Shown here one piece after another: positions 34,388 through 42,801 of a stretch of DNA of 64,000 bases. This stretch comes from Bacteroidota bacterium. Lineage in GTDB: Bacteria > Bacteroidota > Bacteroidia > Sphingobacteriales > Sphingobacteriaceae. The stretch spans positions 62,001 through 126,000 of the forward strand of contig JAEXHI010000020.1 in the NCBI GenBank assembly GCA_023450085.1, given 5' to 3'. The translations under genes were made by a program, and so were the position numbers. Within the stretch, counting starts at the first letter, position 1. Each line of letters opens with the position of its first letter. The notes beneath the pieces are model-generated. The model did not search any database and was not told the DNA's origin. It was given only the letters and a program-made list of their open reading frames with translations.

Positions 34388-36861
34388 TAACCTATACCTC
34401 CCTTCCCCTCTCTCATTTCCTGCGCCAGGACAGCTATTCCTTTCTGCATCGAGCCATAGCGCTGCGCGTATTCCGCCACCTTGACCTTCTCCCTTTCCTC
34501 GGTCGTATAGCACAGGTATTCCTCCATCGATACCTCTGTCCGGTAGACCTTCGAATGCTGTCCCCCCAGCGAGATGAACACCTCCTTGTACTTCCTGTTA
34601 GGGTCATTGTCACGGTTCATCGAAAGGATCAATGCCTTCTCCCGATCGGTCAGCCCGAGCAGCTCCTGGATCTCGTCGAAACGGTGCTGGTACTTGCGCT
34701 GGTCGAGCAGGATCTTACAGTCCGAATTGTTGATGATCGCATTCTTGACCACCGGAGAGGAGATGATATCCTCGATCTCCTGGGTCACCACGATCGGCTC
34801 GCCGAAGAACTTCCGCATCGTCTTGAACAGATACTGCACGTAACTGGCCATCCCCTCCTTGGCGATCGCCTTCCAGGCCTCCTCGATCAGCACCACCTTT
34901 CTTACTCCCTTCAGCTTGCGCATCTTGGAAAGGATCAGTTCCATGATCACCAGCGTCACCACCGGAAAAAGGATCGGATGGTCCTTCACATTGTCCAGCT
35001 CAAAGACGATAAAGCGCTCGCCCAACATGTCCAGATTCTCCCTGGCATTCAGCAGGTAATCGAACTCCCCGCCCCGATAGAAGGGCGACAGCACGTACAG
35101 GAAACTCGAAAGATCGAAATCCCTTTCCTTCACATCCGCCGCGGCCAGTACCTCCCCATAGCCCAACTGCACATATTCATAAAAGCTGTTGAAACAGGGA
35201 AAGATCTCCGGATGGGCCTCCAGATGCCCAAAGTACAGCCCCAGCGCATTGGACACCGCCACATATTCCGCCCTGGAAAAGGGCTCATCGTCCTTCTTCC
35301 ATAGCGCCAGGATCAGGTTCTTGATGCTCTCCCGCTTTTCGGTATCCAGCACCTCCCCCTCCCCCAGATAGAAGGGATTGAAGCGGATCGGATCGGCCTC
35401 ACTGTAGGTAAAATAATAACCGTCCACCAGCTCGCACAACCCCCTGTAGCTGTGCCCGATATCGATCACCACCGCATGCGCCCCCTGCTCATAATAGCTC
35501 CGAAGGAAATGGTTAAAAAGGAAACTCTTGCCCGAGCCCGAAGGCCCGATCCCAAACTTTGACCTATTGGTGATCCAGCCCCTTTCCATCGGCTCGTCCG
35601 AGATGTCCACATGCACCGGCATCCCCGTCAGCCTGTCCCCCAACCTGATCCCAAAGGGCGACACACTCGACCTGTAATTGCTCTCCAGATTGAAGAAACA
35701 GGCCGCCTGCTCCAGAAAGGTATCAAAGGTATCGTTCATCGGAAAGTCCGCCCCGTTGCCCGGCAGCCCCGCAAACCAGATCTGCGGCGCCCCATCGGTC
35801 TGCTGCTTGGCCACCGCATCCATCGCCGCCATGGCAGAGGACACCTGGTTGCGCAACTGCCCCGAGACCACACCTTCCCCTTCCCAGACCATCACATTGA
35901 AATGTGCCTTGACCGGCAAGCGCTGCTGGGCGATCGCCTCGTTCAGGTAATCGTTCACCGCATCCCTGCCCACCGCATTCTCCCGGGAATAGCCCGAAAG
36001 CGAATGCAGGCGTAATTTCTTCGCCTCCAGTTTCTTCAGCACCGCCGACGGCTCCCCCAAGAAGACATACTGGTTCAGGATATGGTTACAGGGCAACAGC
36101 TGCCCCAAGGGCGAGGCAAACCCGATCGAGAACTTCGTCCTATCCGTCGAATACTTCTCATGGTTGATCCTCGGCCCGCAGATGCCCGGCAGGTCTTCCA
36201 GGTCCGAAAGACTGAACACCTCCAGCTCCCTGTCCCCGATCCTGATCCCATCGCGCAGATGCACATCACGGATCACCGAAGGCTGCCCCTCTCCCAAAAG
36301 AAAGCAGTAACGCTCCATCACCCCCGGCATATTCGCATTACCAGCCAATTCTTCATCCGACAGACGAAGCATCGACACAAATCCAGAATCCGACAGCACC
36401 TTCTCGAACTGCCCCACACTGTCCATGAAATCCCTAAAAACCAAAGGCGAGACCGTCTGCACCGGCACCAAAGATTTCCTCAGCACATTCGACCAGGACG
36501 AAGAGGCCAGACGCCTGCCCTCCGGTTTCTTCGTCAGAAACACATAACAGCTATGGTCCAATCCCTCCCTTTCGTTAAAGAACCGCTCCGAACTCCTGGA
36601 CAAAAAATCCTCCCCCGCACGCTCAAAGTCCGCCCTGAAACTGCCCGAAACAAACCAATCCTGCTTATGGAACACCGAGTGCATCGGCAACAGCCTGATC
36701 GCCCTTACCCAGGCCTGGTGGTAGGCCTCATAGTCCCTGTCCGACAGCGTAAAGATCTCCGGGAGCTGCACCCGGAAGCCCACCGTGATATCCCCCTGAC
36801 GCGAAAGGATACAGCCATGCTCCACCTTGTAGATCGGGAACATATCGCTAGCCAATACCAT
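34387..36861 (-). CDS. traG: TraG family conjugation ATPase (VirB4-like)
   Basis: 824 aa. The TraG N-terminus FPIYKVEHGCILSRQGDITVGF is diagnostic for the Bacteroidetes conjugation ATPase. Walker A GPSGSGKS lies at ~437 and Walker B VVLIEEAWKAIA at ~657, with a QEIEDI stretch downstream. It powers the type IV secretion system at the inner membrane. ATG at 36861 has GGGAGG upstream; a GTG two codons earlier also works. The start overlaps the TraF end by about 14 bp and its stop overlaps the lipoprotein start. This is not the coupling protein, which is absent from the window. Confidence 0.95.
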   Translation of the reverse strand: MVLASDMFPIYKVEHGCILSRQGDITVGFRVQLPEIFTLSDRDYEAYHQAWVRAIRLLPMHSVFHKQDWFVSGSFRADFERAGEDFLSRSSERFFNEREGLDHSCYVFLTKKPEGRRLASSSWSNVLRKSLVPVQTVSPLVFRDFMDSVGQFEKVLSDSGFVSMLRLSDEELAGNANMPGVMERYCFLLGEGQPSVIRDVHLRDGIRIGDRELEVFSLSDLEDLPGICGPRINHEKYSTDRTKFSIGFASPLGQLLPCNHILNQYVFLGEPSAVLKKLEAKKLRLHSLSGYSRENAVGRDAVNDYLNEAIAQQRLPVKAHFNVMVWEGEGVVSGQLRNQVSSAMAAMDAVAKQQTDGAPQIWFAGLPGNGADFPMNDTFDTFLEQAACFFNLESNYRSSVSPFGIRLGDRLTGMPVHVDISDEPMERGWITNRSKFGIGPSGSGKSFLFNHFLRSYYEQGAHAVVIDIGHSYRGLCELVDGYYFTYSEADPIRFNPFYLGEGEVLDTEKRESIKNLILALWKKDDEPFSRAEYVAVSNALGLYFGHLEAHPEIFPCFNSFYEYVQLGYGEVLAAADVKERDFDLSSFLYVLSPFYRGGEFDYLLNARENLDMLGERFIVFELDNVKDHPILFPVVTLVIMELILSKMRKLKGVRKVVLIEEAWKAIAKEGMASYVQYLFKTMRKFFGEPIVVTQEIEDIISSPVVKNAIINNSDCKILLDQRKYQHRFDEIQELLGLTDREKALILSMNRDNDPNRKYKEVFISLGGQHSKVYRTEVSMEEYLCYTTEEREKVKVAEYAQRYGSMQKGIAVLAQEMREGKGGIG

Positions 36862-37192
36862 CACCACCTCCCTTCATGATCAGTCCCGTAAACAATCGCC
36901 TCGAAGAAAAACGGATATAACGAGGAACACCACGCCTGGCCAACCACTTGCCCAGCCCATGCTCCCCGAACCTGCGCGACAGGCTGCCCACCGAAAAGAA
37001 CAGTCCGGCACCCAGACCCAGCACCAGCGGCAGCACCACAAAAAGCGAAAGCCCCAAAATATACAGTACCGCAAAGAGCACCAGCAGAAACACCAGCCCC
37101 ACCGCCAGATAGGCAATATAGACACCCACCAGCCCATTGAACGTGATCGGCCTGGACACCCCCTTGTTGATCTTAAATACACTCGCCATCAT
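36848..37192 (-). CDS. traF: Conjugative transposon protein TraF (DUF4133)
   Basis: 114 aa. MASVFKINKGVSRPITFNGL is the typical DUF4133/TraF start, followed by two TMs (VYIAYLAVGLVFLLVLFAVLYI and LFVVLPLVLGLGAGLFFSVG) and a basic cytoplasmic end. VirB3-like subunit. ATG at 37192 (or 37189) has a strong GGAGGGAG ribosome-binding site; the longer frame would run into traE. Sits between TraE and TraG as expected. Confidence 0.88.
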   Translation of the reverse strand: MMASVFKINKGVSRPITFNGLVGVYIAYLAVGLVFLLVLFAVLYILGLSLFVVLPLVLGLGAGLFFSVGSLSRRFGEHGLGKWLARRGVPRYIRFSSRRLFTGLIMKGGGDGIG

Positions 37193-37203
37193 TCTCCCTC
37201 CTA

Positions 37204-37533
37204 TCAGATCCCAAAAAAAGACTTCAGCACCGTGGCCACCACCACCAGAAAGATACAGGAACCAAACCAGGAAGCGGCCACCTTGTTGGTATCCGGCTCC
37301 CCCGCATTCCACTTGTTGAACACCTTCACCGCACCCACGATCCCTACCACCGCTCCGATGGCATACATCAGGTCACAGCCCGCGTCAAAATAGCCCTTCA
37401 CCCGATTGGCCGCCTCCTGTATCCCCTGGTTGCCATCCTGCCCAAAGGCCTGCATCAATCCCACCAACAGCATGACCAGCACCATACAAGCAAAACACCA
37501 GCACTTCCAGACCAACATCCTCAAACCCATCAT
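37204..37533 (-). CDS. traE: Conjugative transposon protein TraE (DUF4134)
   Basis: 109 aa pilin-like protein. Signal segment (FACMVLVMLLVGLMQAFG), then GIQEAANRVKGYFDAGCDLMYAIGAVVGIVGAVKVFNKW and a second TM (FLVVVATVLKSFFG), the DUF4134/TraE pattern (VirB2-like). ATG at 37533 overlaps the upstream stop as ATGA. TTG at 37539 is a less likely start. Confidence 0.88.
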   Translation of the reverse strand: MMGLRMLVWKCWCFACMVLVMLLVGLMQAFGQDGNQGIQEAANRVKGYFDAGCDLMYAIGAVVGIVGAVKVFNKWNAGEPDTNKVAASWFGSCIFLVVVATVLKSFFGI

Positions 37534-38084
37534 GACCAAGCCCCTTCCATCTCCTGCATGCTTACCTCAAACGGCGCATTTTCCACCACAAAGGCATTGA
37601 TCGCCCCGATATTCGGGTGACCAGCAATCCCACCAAAAGTTTCCTTCAGTCCCGACAACAGCACAAAGAACTCCGGCCTGCCGCCACCTTCCCTTTCCAG
37701 CTGCGCAAAGATCCCCTTCAGCTCCTCGACCACATCGGCCACCAGTCCCACCTGATCCACACGGTCCACTACAACAGGCCCGGCCACAAAGGATACCTGG
37801 TCCATCCCCAACACCGATACCCCGACCGGCAGCGCCGGCCTGCCCATCAGGGAATCTTCCTCCAGCTCAACAGCACCCGAACCGCCATCAACATCCTTCT
37901 TTCCCATGATCCCAACTGGCCCAATCCCAACACCGGAACTAGATCCAGCCAGACCAACCGTCCCGACCCCCAAAAAAGCCATCAACTCCTTTCGGTAGCA
38001 CAACAGCGCCACCGCCCCATACCACAAAGAGCCCAAAACGGCCGAGAACCAACAGAACTGTTCCCACGTCAAACCTTTCAACAT
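37530..38084 (-). CDS. Hypothetical protein, first gene of the tra operon
   Basis: 184 aa. MLKGLTWEQFCWFSAVLGSL leads into one TM (FCWFSAVLGSLWYGAVALLCY), a Gly/Val/Ser-rich low-complexity middle and a conserved-looking C-terminus (GLKETFGGIAGHPNIGAINAFV). It overlaps traE by 4 bp (ATGA), so it is co-translated with the tra genes; proteins at this place upstream of traE in related ICEs are also unnamed. ATG at 38084 is chosen over TTG at 38096. Likely a membrane accessory of the T4SS. Confidence 0.65.
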   Translation of the reverse strand: MLKGLTWEQFCWFSAVLGSLWYGAVALLCYRKELMAFLGVGTVGLAGSSSGVGIGPVGIMGKKDVDGGSGAVELEEDSLMGRPALPVGVSVLGMDQVSFVAGPVVVDRVDQVGLVADVVEELKGIFAQLEREGGGRPEFFVLLSGLKETFGGIAGHPNIGAINAFVVENAPFEVSMQEMEGAWS

Positions 38085-38299
38085 CACCTCAAACAATTAC
38101 CCAACAGCTCCATTGCCGTTGACAGGTCAAAGTTTGGAAGGATACAATGGGATGTTTGACAAGCACATAGGGAGGCACTATCAAAAGGGATCAAATTATT
38201 TTGAAGAAACGGACCTGGACCATCAAGCCTCAGTTTCGAAACAAAGCAGCCAAGTAAAATGCCCGCGACCCGTGAACGCGCTACCCCAATCAAGAGCTG

Positions 38300-38361
38300 T
38301 TGATAGCAAAAACGGGTGCTGCCCTATAAATACATCATCTTAGGATTGGATTTGCTATCAA
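38300..38361. promoter_or_regulatory. 11-bp inverted repeat, candidate operator of the Fic operon
   Basis: TTGATAGCAAA (38300-38310) and TTTGCTATCAA (38351-38361) are perfect inverted copies 40 bp apart. The right arm falls between the -33 and -7 elements of the predicted fic promoter, so a bound repressor would block RNA polymerase. This fits autoregulation of a toxin-antitoxin-like pair. Confidence 0.5.
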
Positions 38362-38376
38362 TAATTGATATTTTTG
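38346..38376 (+). promoter_or_regulatory. Predicted Bacteroidetes promoter of the Fic operon
   Basis: TTG (38346-38348), 20 nt, then TATTTTTG (38369-38376) fits the Bacteroidetes primary-sigma consensus TTG-N19-21-TAnnTTTG. It lies 28 nt before the ATG at 38404. Confidence 0.5.
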
Positions 38377-38403
38377 GAGAAACATAGATATTCTACTATC
38401 ATC

Positions 38404-38643
38404 ATGAAACCTGAAAATCGTATTTCCAAAAGATTCGCACATCTTTTTCTGTTAACGGAAAGGAAAGATTTTATACAGGTTTCCGACCTCAGGAAAGAAT
38501 TCCGGAAAGACCTACAGAACTTTATCATTGGAGAAACCCTTACGCTAAGGGAAGGAAAAGTGGTCATTGGAAAGAATACCTACAAAAAATGGTTAGAGAA
38601 GATCAAGACCAAAGGTTTTGACTATGACATCAGCCTGATCTAA
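38404..38643 (+). CDS. Small basic protein paired with Fic (possible antitoxin)
   Basis: 79 aa, Lys/Arg-rich (MKPENRISKRFAHLFLLTER, KEFRKDLQNFIIGETLTL, KNTYKKWLEKIKTKGFDYDISLI). Its stop codon directly abuts the Fic ATG, so the two are one transcript and probably translationally coupled. I do not recognise the family. The order small gene-Fic resembles toxin-antitoxin operons, and the operator in the promoter suggests one product is a DNA-binding autorepressor. This is inference. Confidence 0.6.
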   Translation: MKPENRISKRFAHLFLLTERKDFIQVSDLRKEFRKDLQNFIIGETLTLREGKVVIGKNTYKKWLEKIKTKGFDYDISLI

Positions 38644-39459
38644 ATGGCCATACCAGAATTTTTCAAAAAAATCAAGCGCCTTAAAAAGGACATAGACAAG
38701 TTACAGCCAGACGCTGTACATTGGGATATGGCCTATCTTGAAAAGCTCAAGATAGACTTTACCTATACCTCCAATCACCTAGAGGGCAATAGGGTGTCGC
38801 TAGGGCAAACCGTACAAATCCTCAAGGAGTTCGTCAGTCCCCAAAATACCTCAGTAGCCGATGTTCTGGACATTGTGAACCACAAGGCAGTCCTGGACAT
38901 TGTTTTTGAAGACTACAATTCTCAACAACTTAGTGAAAGCAACATCCAAAAGCTCCACAAAGAGCTGATGAAAAACCCGCTCCAATGGGGCGATGAAATC
39001 CACGTTGCTCCAGGAAGATATAAGATCCTGGAGAATTTCACCTATCGGGAAAAAGGCAAATTGCATACCTATGCACTACCTGCGGATGTTCCTATGGAAA
39101 TGTCCCTTTTGCTCCAACAGACCAATAGCGAGCTGGCCAATTATGACGTCGACACTGTTGACCTCCATCCTTTGTCCATCGCCACACGCTTCCACTATGT
39201 CTTTCTGAACAAGATCCATCCCTTTGGCGACGGAAATGGACGGATCGCGCGTATCTTCATGAATCTCATCCTGTTAAAGACTGGTTTCCCTCCAATCTTC
39301 ATCAGCGAGGTAGAAAAATCAAAATATATGGGCACCTTCTCCAAAGAAGAAAAGCAACCGGGAGCAATGCTAGAGTTCATGGCCGAAAGATTGATCGAAA
39401 GCCTCAAGGACAAGAAAAAGTTTCTTAGCATGCAAAAAAAGAACGAAAAACAAGCTTAG
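38644..39459 (+). CDS. Fic/DOC family protein (class II, with inhibitory motif)
   Basis: 271 aa Fic protein. The catalytic motif HPFGDGNGRIAR (residues 192-203) is complete; His192 would be the general base for AMP transfer to a target hydroxyl. The inhibitory helix motif SNHLEG (43-48) is in the N-terminal part, as in class II Fic enzymes that autoinhibit. A Fic_N-like segment precedes it. It is likely an AMPylating toxin or regulator acting in the cytoplasm. It is co-transcribed with the 79-aa gene and convergent with rteC (6-bp gap). Confidence 0.9.
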   Translation: MAIPEFFKKIKRLKKDIDKLQPDAVHWDMAYLEKLKIDFTYTSNHLEGNRVSLGQTVQILKEFVSPQNTSVADVLDIVNHKAVLDIVFEDYNSQQLSESNIQKLHKELMKNPLQWGDEIHVAPGRYKILENFTYREKGKLHTYALPADVPMEMSLLLQQTNSELANYDVDTVDLHPLSIATRFHYVFLNKIHPFGDGNGRIARIFMNLILLKTGFPPIFISEVEKSKYMGTFSKEEKQPGAMLEFMAERLIESLKDKKKFLSMQKKNEKQA

Positions 39460-39465
39460 AAACAA

Positions 39466-40320
39466 CTATCTCATCGCAGCCGGCACATAGGCATCCCCCT
39501 CATCGATCCTCCTGTTCACCGCCTCCACCATGGAGTCCAGATACCTCGTCTTGGACACCGTCTTACGCCGTTTGATCTCCGAAAACCGCCTAAAATACCT
39601 CGACAGGTTGACCTGGAACACCTGCTCGAAAACCTCCATGATATCCGACAGGTCCACCTGTCCATCATTCAGCTGTCGGGTATCGAACAGCCCATAGGCC
39701 AGCTCGATCAGGTTCACCGTATCCCCAGTCCAGCGCAGCTCGCGCCCTTTCCTGCTCCTCAGCAATTCCCCAATACCATTCTCTGGCCTTGACATCACTG
39801 CCAGAATCTCCTCCCTCAACTTCTCCAAAGCCATGAACTTCGAGAACAGGTACTCCCCATAAGTCGCAAAAACCGGATAGATTTCAGGCAGTCCCACAAA
39901 AGACAGATCGTCGGCAACATTCTCCCGAACAAAAAGCTTCCCATCCAGATCCGTCCCCTGCAGCCTGTAATACTGGTAAACCAACGCATGCTGCCTGAAA
40001 AACTGCCCGATACAGTCCAGCTGCAACCGACAGTAGCGGTCCATTTCCTTAGCTCCCCTGAACGGTCTATGACTTTCAAACTCAAAACGCTCCTTGGCCA
40101 GGATCAACAGCGAATGGAACCTCGGCTTGACCTCCTTAAAAAAAAGGATCTCCTCGGCCACCGTTGCAAACCCATTCTCCAAGACTTCCAAGCGAATACC
40201 CGCTAAAGCCCTGCCCACCATCTCCACTTCCCTGCGCATCCGTTCAAAGGGATCCGCCACCACCAAATCCTTCAGCGCCATTTCCAGGCGCTCCAATTGT
40301 TGTCCCATCTTTTTTTCCAT
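39466..40320 (-). CDS. rteC: RteC-like ICE transfer regulator
   Basis: 284 aa. The C-terminal ~100 residues match the RteC family: LRWTGDTVNLIELAYGLFDT, NDGQVDLSDIMEVFEQVFQV, LSRYFRRFSEIKRRKTVSKT. The N-terminal part is helical with a Tyr/Leu-rich centre. In Bacteroides CTnDOT, RteC activates excision/transfer gene expression; here the upstream rteA/rteB two-component pair is not in the window. ATG at 40320 is preferred; upstream codons in frame look non-coding. It is divergent from the Crp-family gene and shares the intergenic region containing the CRP-like palindrome. Confidence 0.85.
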   Translation of the reverse strand: MEKKMGQQLERLEMALKDLVVADPFERMRREVEMVGRALAGIRLEVLENGFATVAEEILFFKEVKPRFHSLLILAKERFEFESHRPFRGAKEMDRYCRLQLDCIGQFFRQHALVYQYYRLQGTDLDGKLFVRENVADDLSFVGLPEIYPVFATYGEYLFSKFMALEKLREEILAVMSRPENGIGELLRSRKGRELRWTGDTVNLIELAYGLFDTRQLNDGQVDLSDIMEVFEQVFQVNLSRYFRRFSEIKRRKTVSKTRYLDSMVEAVNRRIDEGDAYVPAAMR

Positions 40321-40462
40321 AACATCTTCATTTAACAGAGCGCCAACGAAAACAAAGTTCCGACAGCCGCCAGACAGCGGCATTGACCAAACTCACAGAA
40401 TCCAAAAAACCTCAGCTGCCGCCAACACGCACATGACTATAGCCATAATCAGAAAAAGAAGC

Positions 40463-40478
40463 TGTGACGGACATCACA
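40463..40478. promoter_or_regulatory. Perfect CRP-type palindrome TGTGA-N6-TCACA
   Basis: TGTGACGGACATCACA sits in the divergent region between rteC (start 40320) and the Crp-family gene (start 40654). It exactly matches the classical CRP/FNR half-sites. The neighbouring regulator keeps SRETLSR in its recognition helix, so autoregulation and control of rteC are likely. Confidence 0.6.
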
Positions 40479-40653
40479 AAATAAAAAACGCTGCAAAAAA
40501 CAACACAACAAACTCACCACAAACCACTTACAGGAACAAGGCGCAAATGTCGCAAAATCTCCTTCGGTAAAACATCCACCAAAAATCAACCGTTATAAAC
40601 CAAGAGTCCCAGACTGCCCTACAGCCAAAATACAGTAACCTAAATACAACAAC

Positions 40654-41259
40654 ATGACCGAGAACAATCCAACAGCAACCATGGACATCCTCGAAGTCCT
40701 TGGCAAGATCGCCCCCTTATCAGCGGCCTATCACGAACGTTTAAAGGAACAGTTAGAAACCGTTCAATATCCCGCAAAACATCTCCTGTTGCGGCCGGGC
40801 GACATCGCCCGTCACCTACACTTTGTCAGCAGCGGACTGGTCCGCATCTTCCAGACCGATGACCTGGGCAGGGAGAAGACCATCATGTTCATGGGCCCGG
40901 GCGAACTGGTCGTCGACGTATCGAGCTTTTTCGACCAGACCCCCGCCACCGAGTACCTGGAGACCCTACAGGAAACCACCCTACAGAGCATCTCCTGGTC
41001 CAAGCTCAACACCTTCTATGCGGACTTTGCCGAAGGCAACTACATCGGAAGGATCATGACACAACAATACCTCGTGCTCGCCGTTGAGAAATATACAGAA
41101 CTGCTCACTTACAGTACCGAACACCGATACCTCAACCTGCTGGCCAAATATCCCATGATCGAACAACAGGTCACCCAGACGCATATCGCTTCCTATCTTG
41201 GCATCTCCCGTGAGACCCTTTCCCGGCTCAAGAGCGAGCTACTCAGGAAGCGGCTCTAG
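40654..41259 (+). CDS. Crp/Fnr family transcription regulator
   Basis: 201 aa. The N-terminal cNMP-binding beta-roll (KHLLLRPGDIARHLHFVSSGLVRIF, MGPGELVVDVSSFF) is followed by the long dimer helix and a C-terminal HTH (THIASYLGISRETLSRLKSELL). The recognition helix keeps the Arg-Glu-x-x-x-Arg positions used by E. coli CRP to read GTGA. The Arg-Ser of a true cAMP pocket is missing, so the ligand is uncertain. It is convergent with the LytTR gene, with a 21-bp overlap of the 3' ends. Confidence 0.9.
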   Translation: MTENNPTATMDILEVLGKIAPLSAAYHERLKEQLETVQYPAKHLLLRPGDIARHLHFVSSGLVRIFQTDDLGREKTIMFMGPGELVVDVSSFFDQTPATEYLETLQETTLQSISWSKLNTFYADFAEGNYIGRIMTQQYLVLAVEKYTELLTYSTEHRYLNLLAKYPMIEQQVTQTHIASYLGISRETLSRLKSELLRKRL

Positions 41260-42093
41260 GTCCCCTTGCCCATACAGCCATTCCTTGAATTCCTGCACAT
41301 TCCGTCTGGACACCACTAGGACCACCCTTACCTTGAAGACACAGCAGACCTTGATCCTACGTCCCGAAAGGTGATGTATCGACCCGATCGCCTTCCTGTG
41401 GACAATCCATTGACGCGAGCATTTAAAATACAGTTCCGGATCCAAAGCCGCCATCGTCCTGTTCAACGATTTCGGCCAAAGCTCCCTATCGCCCCGGAAG
41501 TTCTTCTTCCAGACCTCCCCATTGTGGATATAGAAAAGGGCAGGTTCACCCGCCCGCTCGGCAGCCTCAACCTCATCAGTCTTTTCCGGCATCACCAAAG
41601 GCACCGGCACATAGCGGACCATCGGCACCTCTACTTCACGCCTTACCCGCTGCATAAAGAACAACAGGTAACAGGCGTTGGCCAAAAGCACAAAAAGCAC
41701 CGTCGGAAGAAGTATTTTGTCGAAATAGGCAGTATCCATAATCCAATATCCATGCGCCCAGAACAGCAGGGCTGCCAATATAAATCCCAAGCCCAAGGCC
41801 AGGAAAACCCCGTATACCAATTGGAAAAGCAGCCACCTCCCGTTGGCATCCCCTCCAGCATACCTGGCATTGCCCGTGAAGCTCACCACATAGACCATCA
41901 GCAACAGCAGAAATGCAATTACGGCACTATATGCCGTAGAACTGAAAAGTCCGGGATGATGCCATAGCTCGAGAAGCTTCTCCTCTCTCCCATGGGTGAC
42001 AATAAAAAAGCCAGCGGCCATGGACGCCAAAACCATGATCGAAAGGTTCCATAGGAAAAATGCAGAATTCAGGTGGGAGAACAAACGTCGCAT
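41239..42093 (-). CDS. Membrane-bound LytTR-domain regulator
   Basis: 284 aa. Four TMs in the first ~150 residues (WNLSIMVLASMAAGFFIV, VIAFLLLLMVYVVSF, LLFQLVYGVFLALGLGFIL, ILLPTVLFVLLANACYLLFF), then a linker and a LytTR-like DNA-binding domain (LFYIHNGEVWKKNFRG, LNRTMAALDPELYFKCSRQWIVHRKAI). Such proteins tie a membrane signal to transcription. ATG at 42093 is preferred over TTG at 42132. The 3' end overlaps the Crp-family gene on the other strand. Confidence 0.82.
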   Translation of the reverse strand: MRRLFSHLNSAFFLWNLSIMVLASMAAGFFIVTHGREEKLLELWHHPGLFSSTAYSAVIAFLLLLMVYVVSFTGNARYAGGDANGRWLLFQLVYGVFLALGLGFILAALLFWAHGYWIMDTAYFDKILLPTVLFVLLANACYLLFFMQRVRREVEVPMVRYVPVPLVMPEKTDEVEAAERAGEPALFYIHNGEVWKKNFRGDRELWPKSLNRTMAALDPELYFKCSRQWIVHRKAIGSIHHLSGRRIKVCCVFKVRVVLVVSRRNVQEFKEWLYGQGDLEPLPE

Positions 42094-42192
42094 AACATTA
42101 GGATTAGTGTTAGCAGGACAGGCGTAGAACAAGTTTAACCAAAATCAGCTTAGCTCCCCCAAAACGTAACAGACCAGTTACACGCAAAGACC

Positions 42193-42217
42193 AAAATGTG
42201 CAAAAAAGTCACATTTT
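42193..42217. promoter_or_regulatory. Palindrome AAAATGTG-N9-CACATTTT
   Basis: Perfect 8-bp arms (42193-42200, 42210-42217) followed by more T. It may be a CRP-like site with one extra spacer base (TGTG-N9-CACA instead of N8), or a plus-strand hairpin terminator. It lies between the LytTR gene and the next plus-strand operon. Confidence 0.4.
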
Positions 42218-42338
42218 TTTACCGCTCGCAGAAATCGATGTACCGTTCACCAAATCAGTTGCCCCCTTCCAAAACAAGCTTCAAAACCGTTCGTTAACTT
42301 GATTTTAGCAATCATTGTCCACCAAAAACCAAGAAAAC

Positions 42339-42740
42339 ATGGAAAAACAAAATTTCGATGAAACCGGACTCCAAAATCTGCTCGACGAACTCTACGCACT
42401 GCCCAACCACGAACTGGCCGAACACGCCTACGCCCTGCGCAACCAGCCCAAACTCTGGATCAACGGCCACTTCAACCTCGACACCGACCAGCTCGACTTC
42501 CTACAGGAAATGCCCAATCCCGCGGCCGACTTCCTCGGCCTACAGGGCGGCTTCGCCATCGAGAACCGCCTGCCCATCACCCTGACCAAGACCCACCTGC
42601 CCCAAAGCCAATCCGGCGAGCCCAAGCAGGACAAGCTCTTCAAGCCCACCAGCAACCTCTCCTTCCAGACCGACAGCAACGGAACCGCCACCGCAGGTGG
42701 GACTTTGGTACTAGAGATCACCTATTATGACCAGCCCTAA
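42339..42740 (+). CDS. Hypothetical protein upstream of Crp-like pair
   Basis: 133 aa, hydrophilic, no recognised domain (MEKQNFDETGLQNLLDELYA ... FLGLQGGFAIENRLPITLTK ... GTLVLEITYYDQP). ATG at 42339 is used; a TTG start 8 codons upstream is possible. It is about 60 bp upstream of the first of two degenerate Crp-like genes and probably co-transcribed. Codon use matches the GC-rich ICE. Function unknown. Confidence 0.6.
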   Translation: MEKQNFDETGLQNLLDELYALPNHELAEHAYALRNQPKLWINGHFNLDTDQLDFLQEMPNPAADFLGLQGGFAIENRLPITLTKTHLPQSQSGEPKQDKLFKPTSNLSFQTDSNGTATAGGTLVLEITYYDQP

Positions 42741-42801
42741 GTACCATCTAAACTAGAAACAAATCAAGACAACAAGTCAATGTAAAGAAAAACCGAAGAC
42801 C

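Larger units (their letters stand above)
38085..38403. other. Divergent regulatory region between tra operon and Fic pair
   Basis: No gene seen. It must drive the tra operon leftward and the Fic pair rightward. It holds the 11-bp inverted repeat 38300-38361 and the promoter 38346-38376. I found no clear leftward TAnnTTTG element. Confidence 0.5.

Noticed and set aside
36082..36879. 265-codon plus-strand open frame opposite traG
   Set aside because: Shadow of traG codons; composition unlike real proteins.
38113..38343. Plus-strand 76-codon frame before the Fic pair
   Set aside because: No protein-like pattern and it overlaps the regulatory repeat and promoter spacer.
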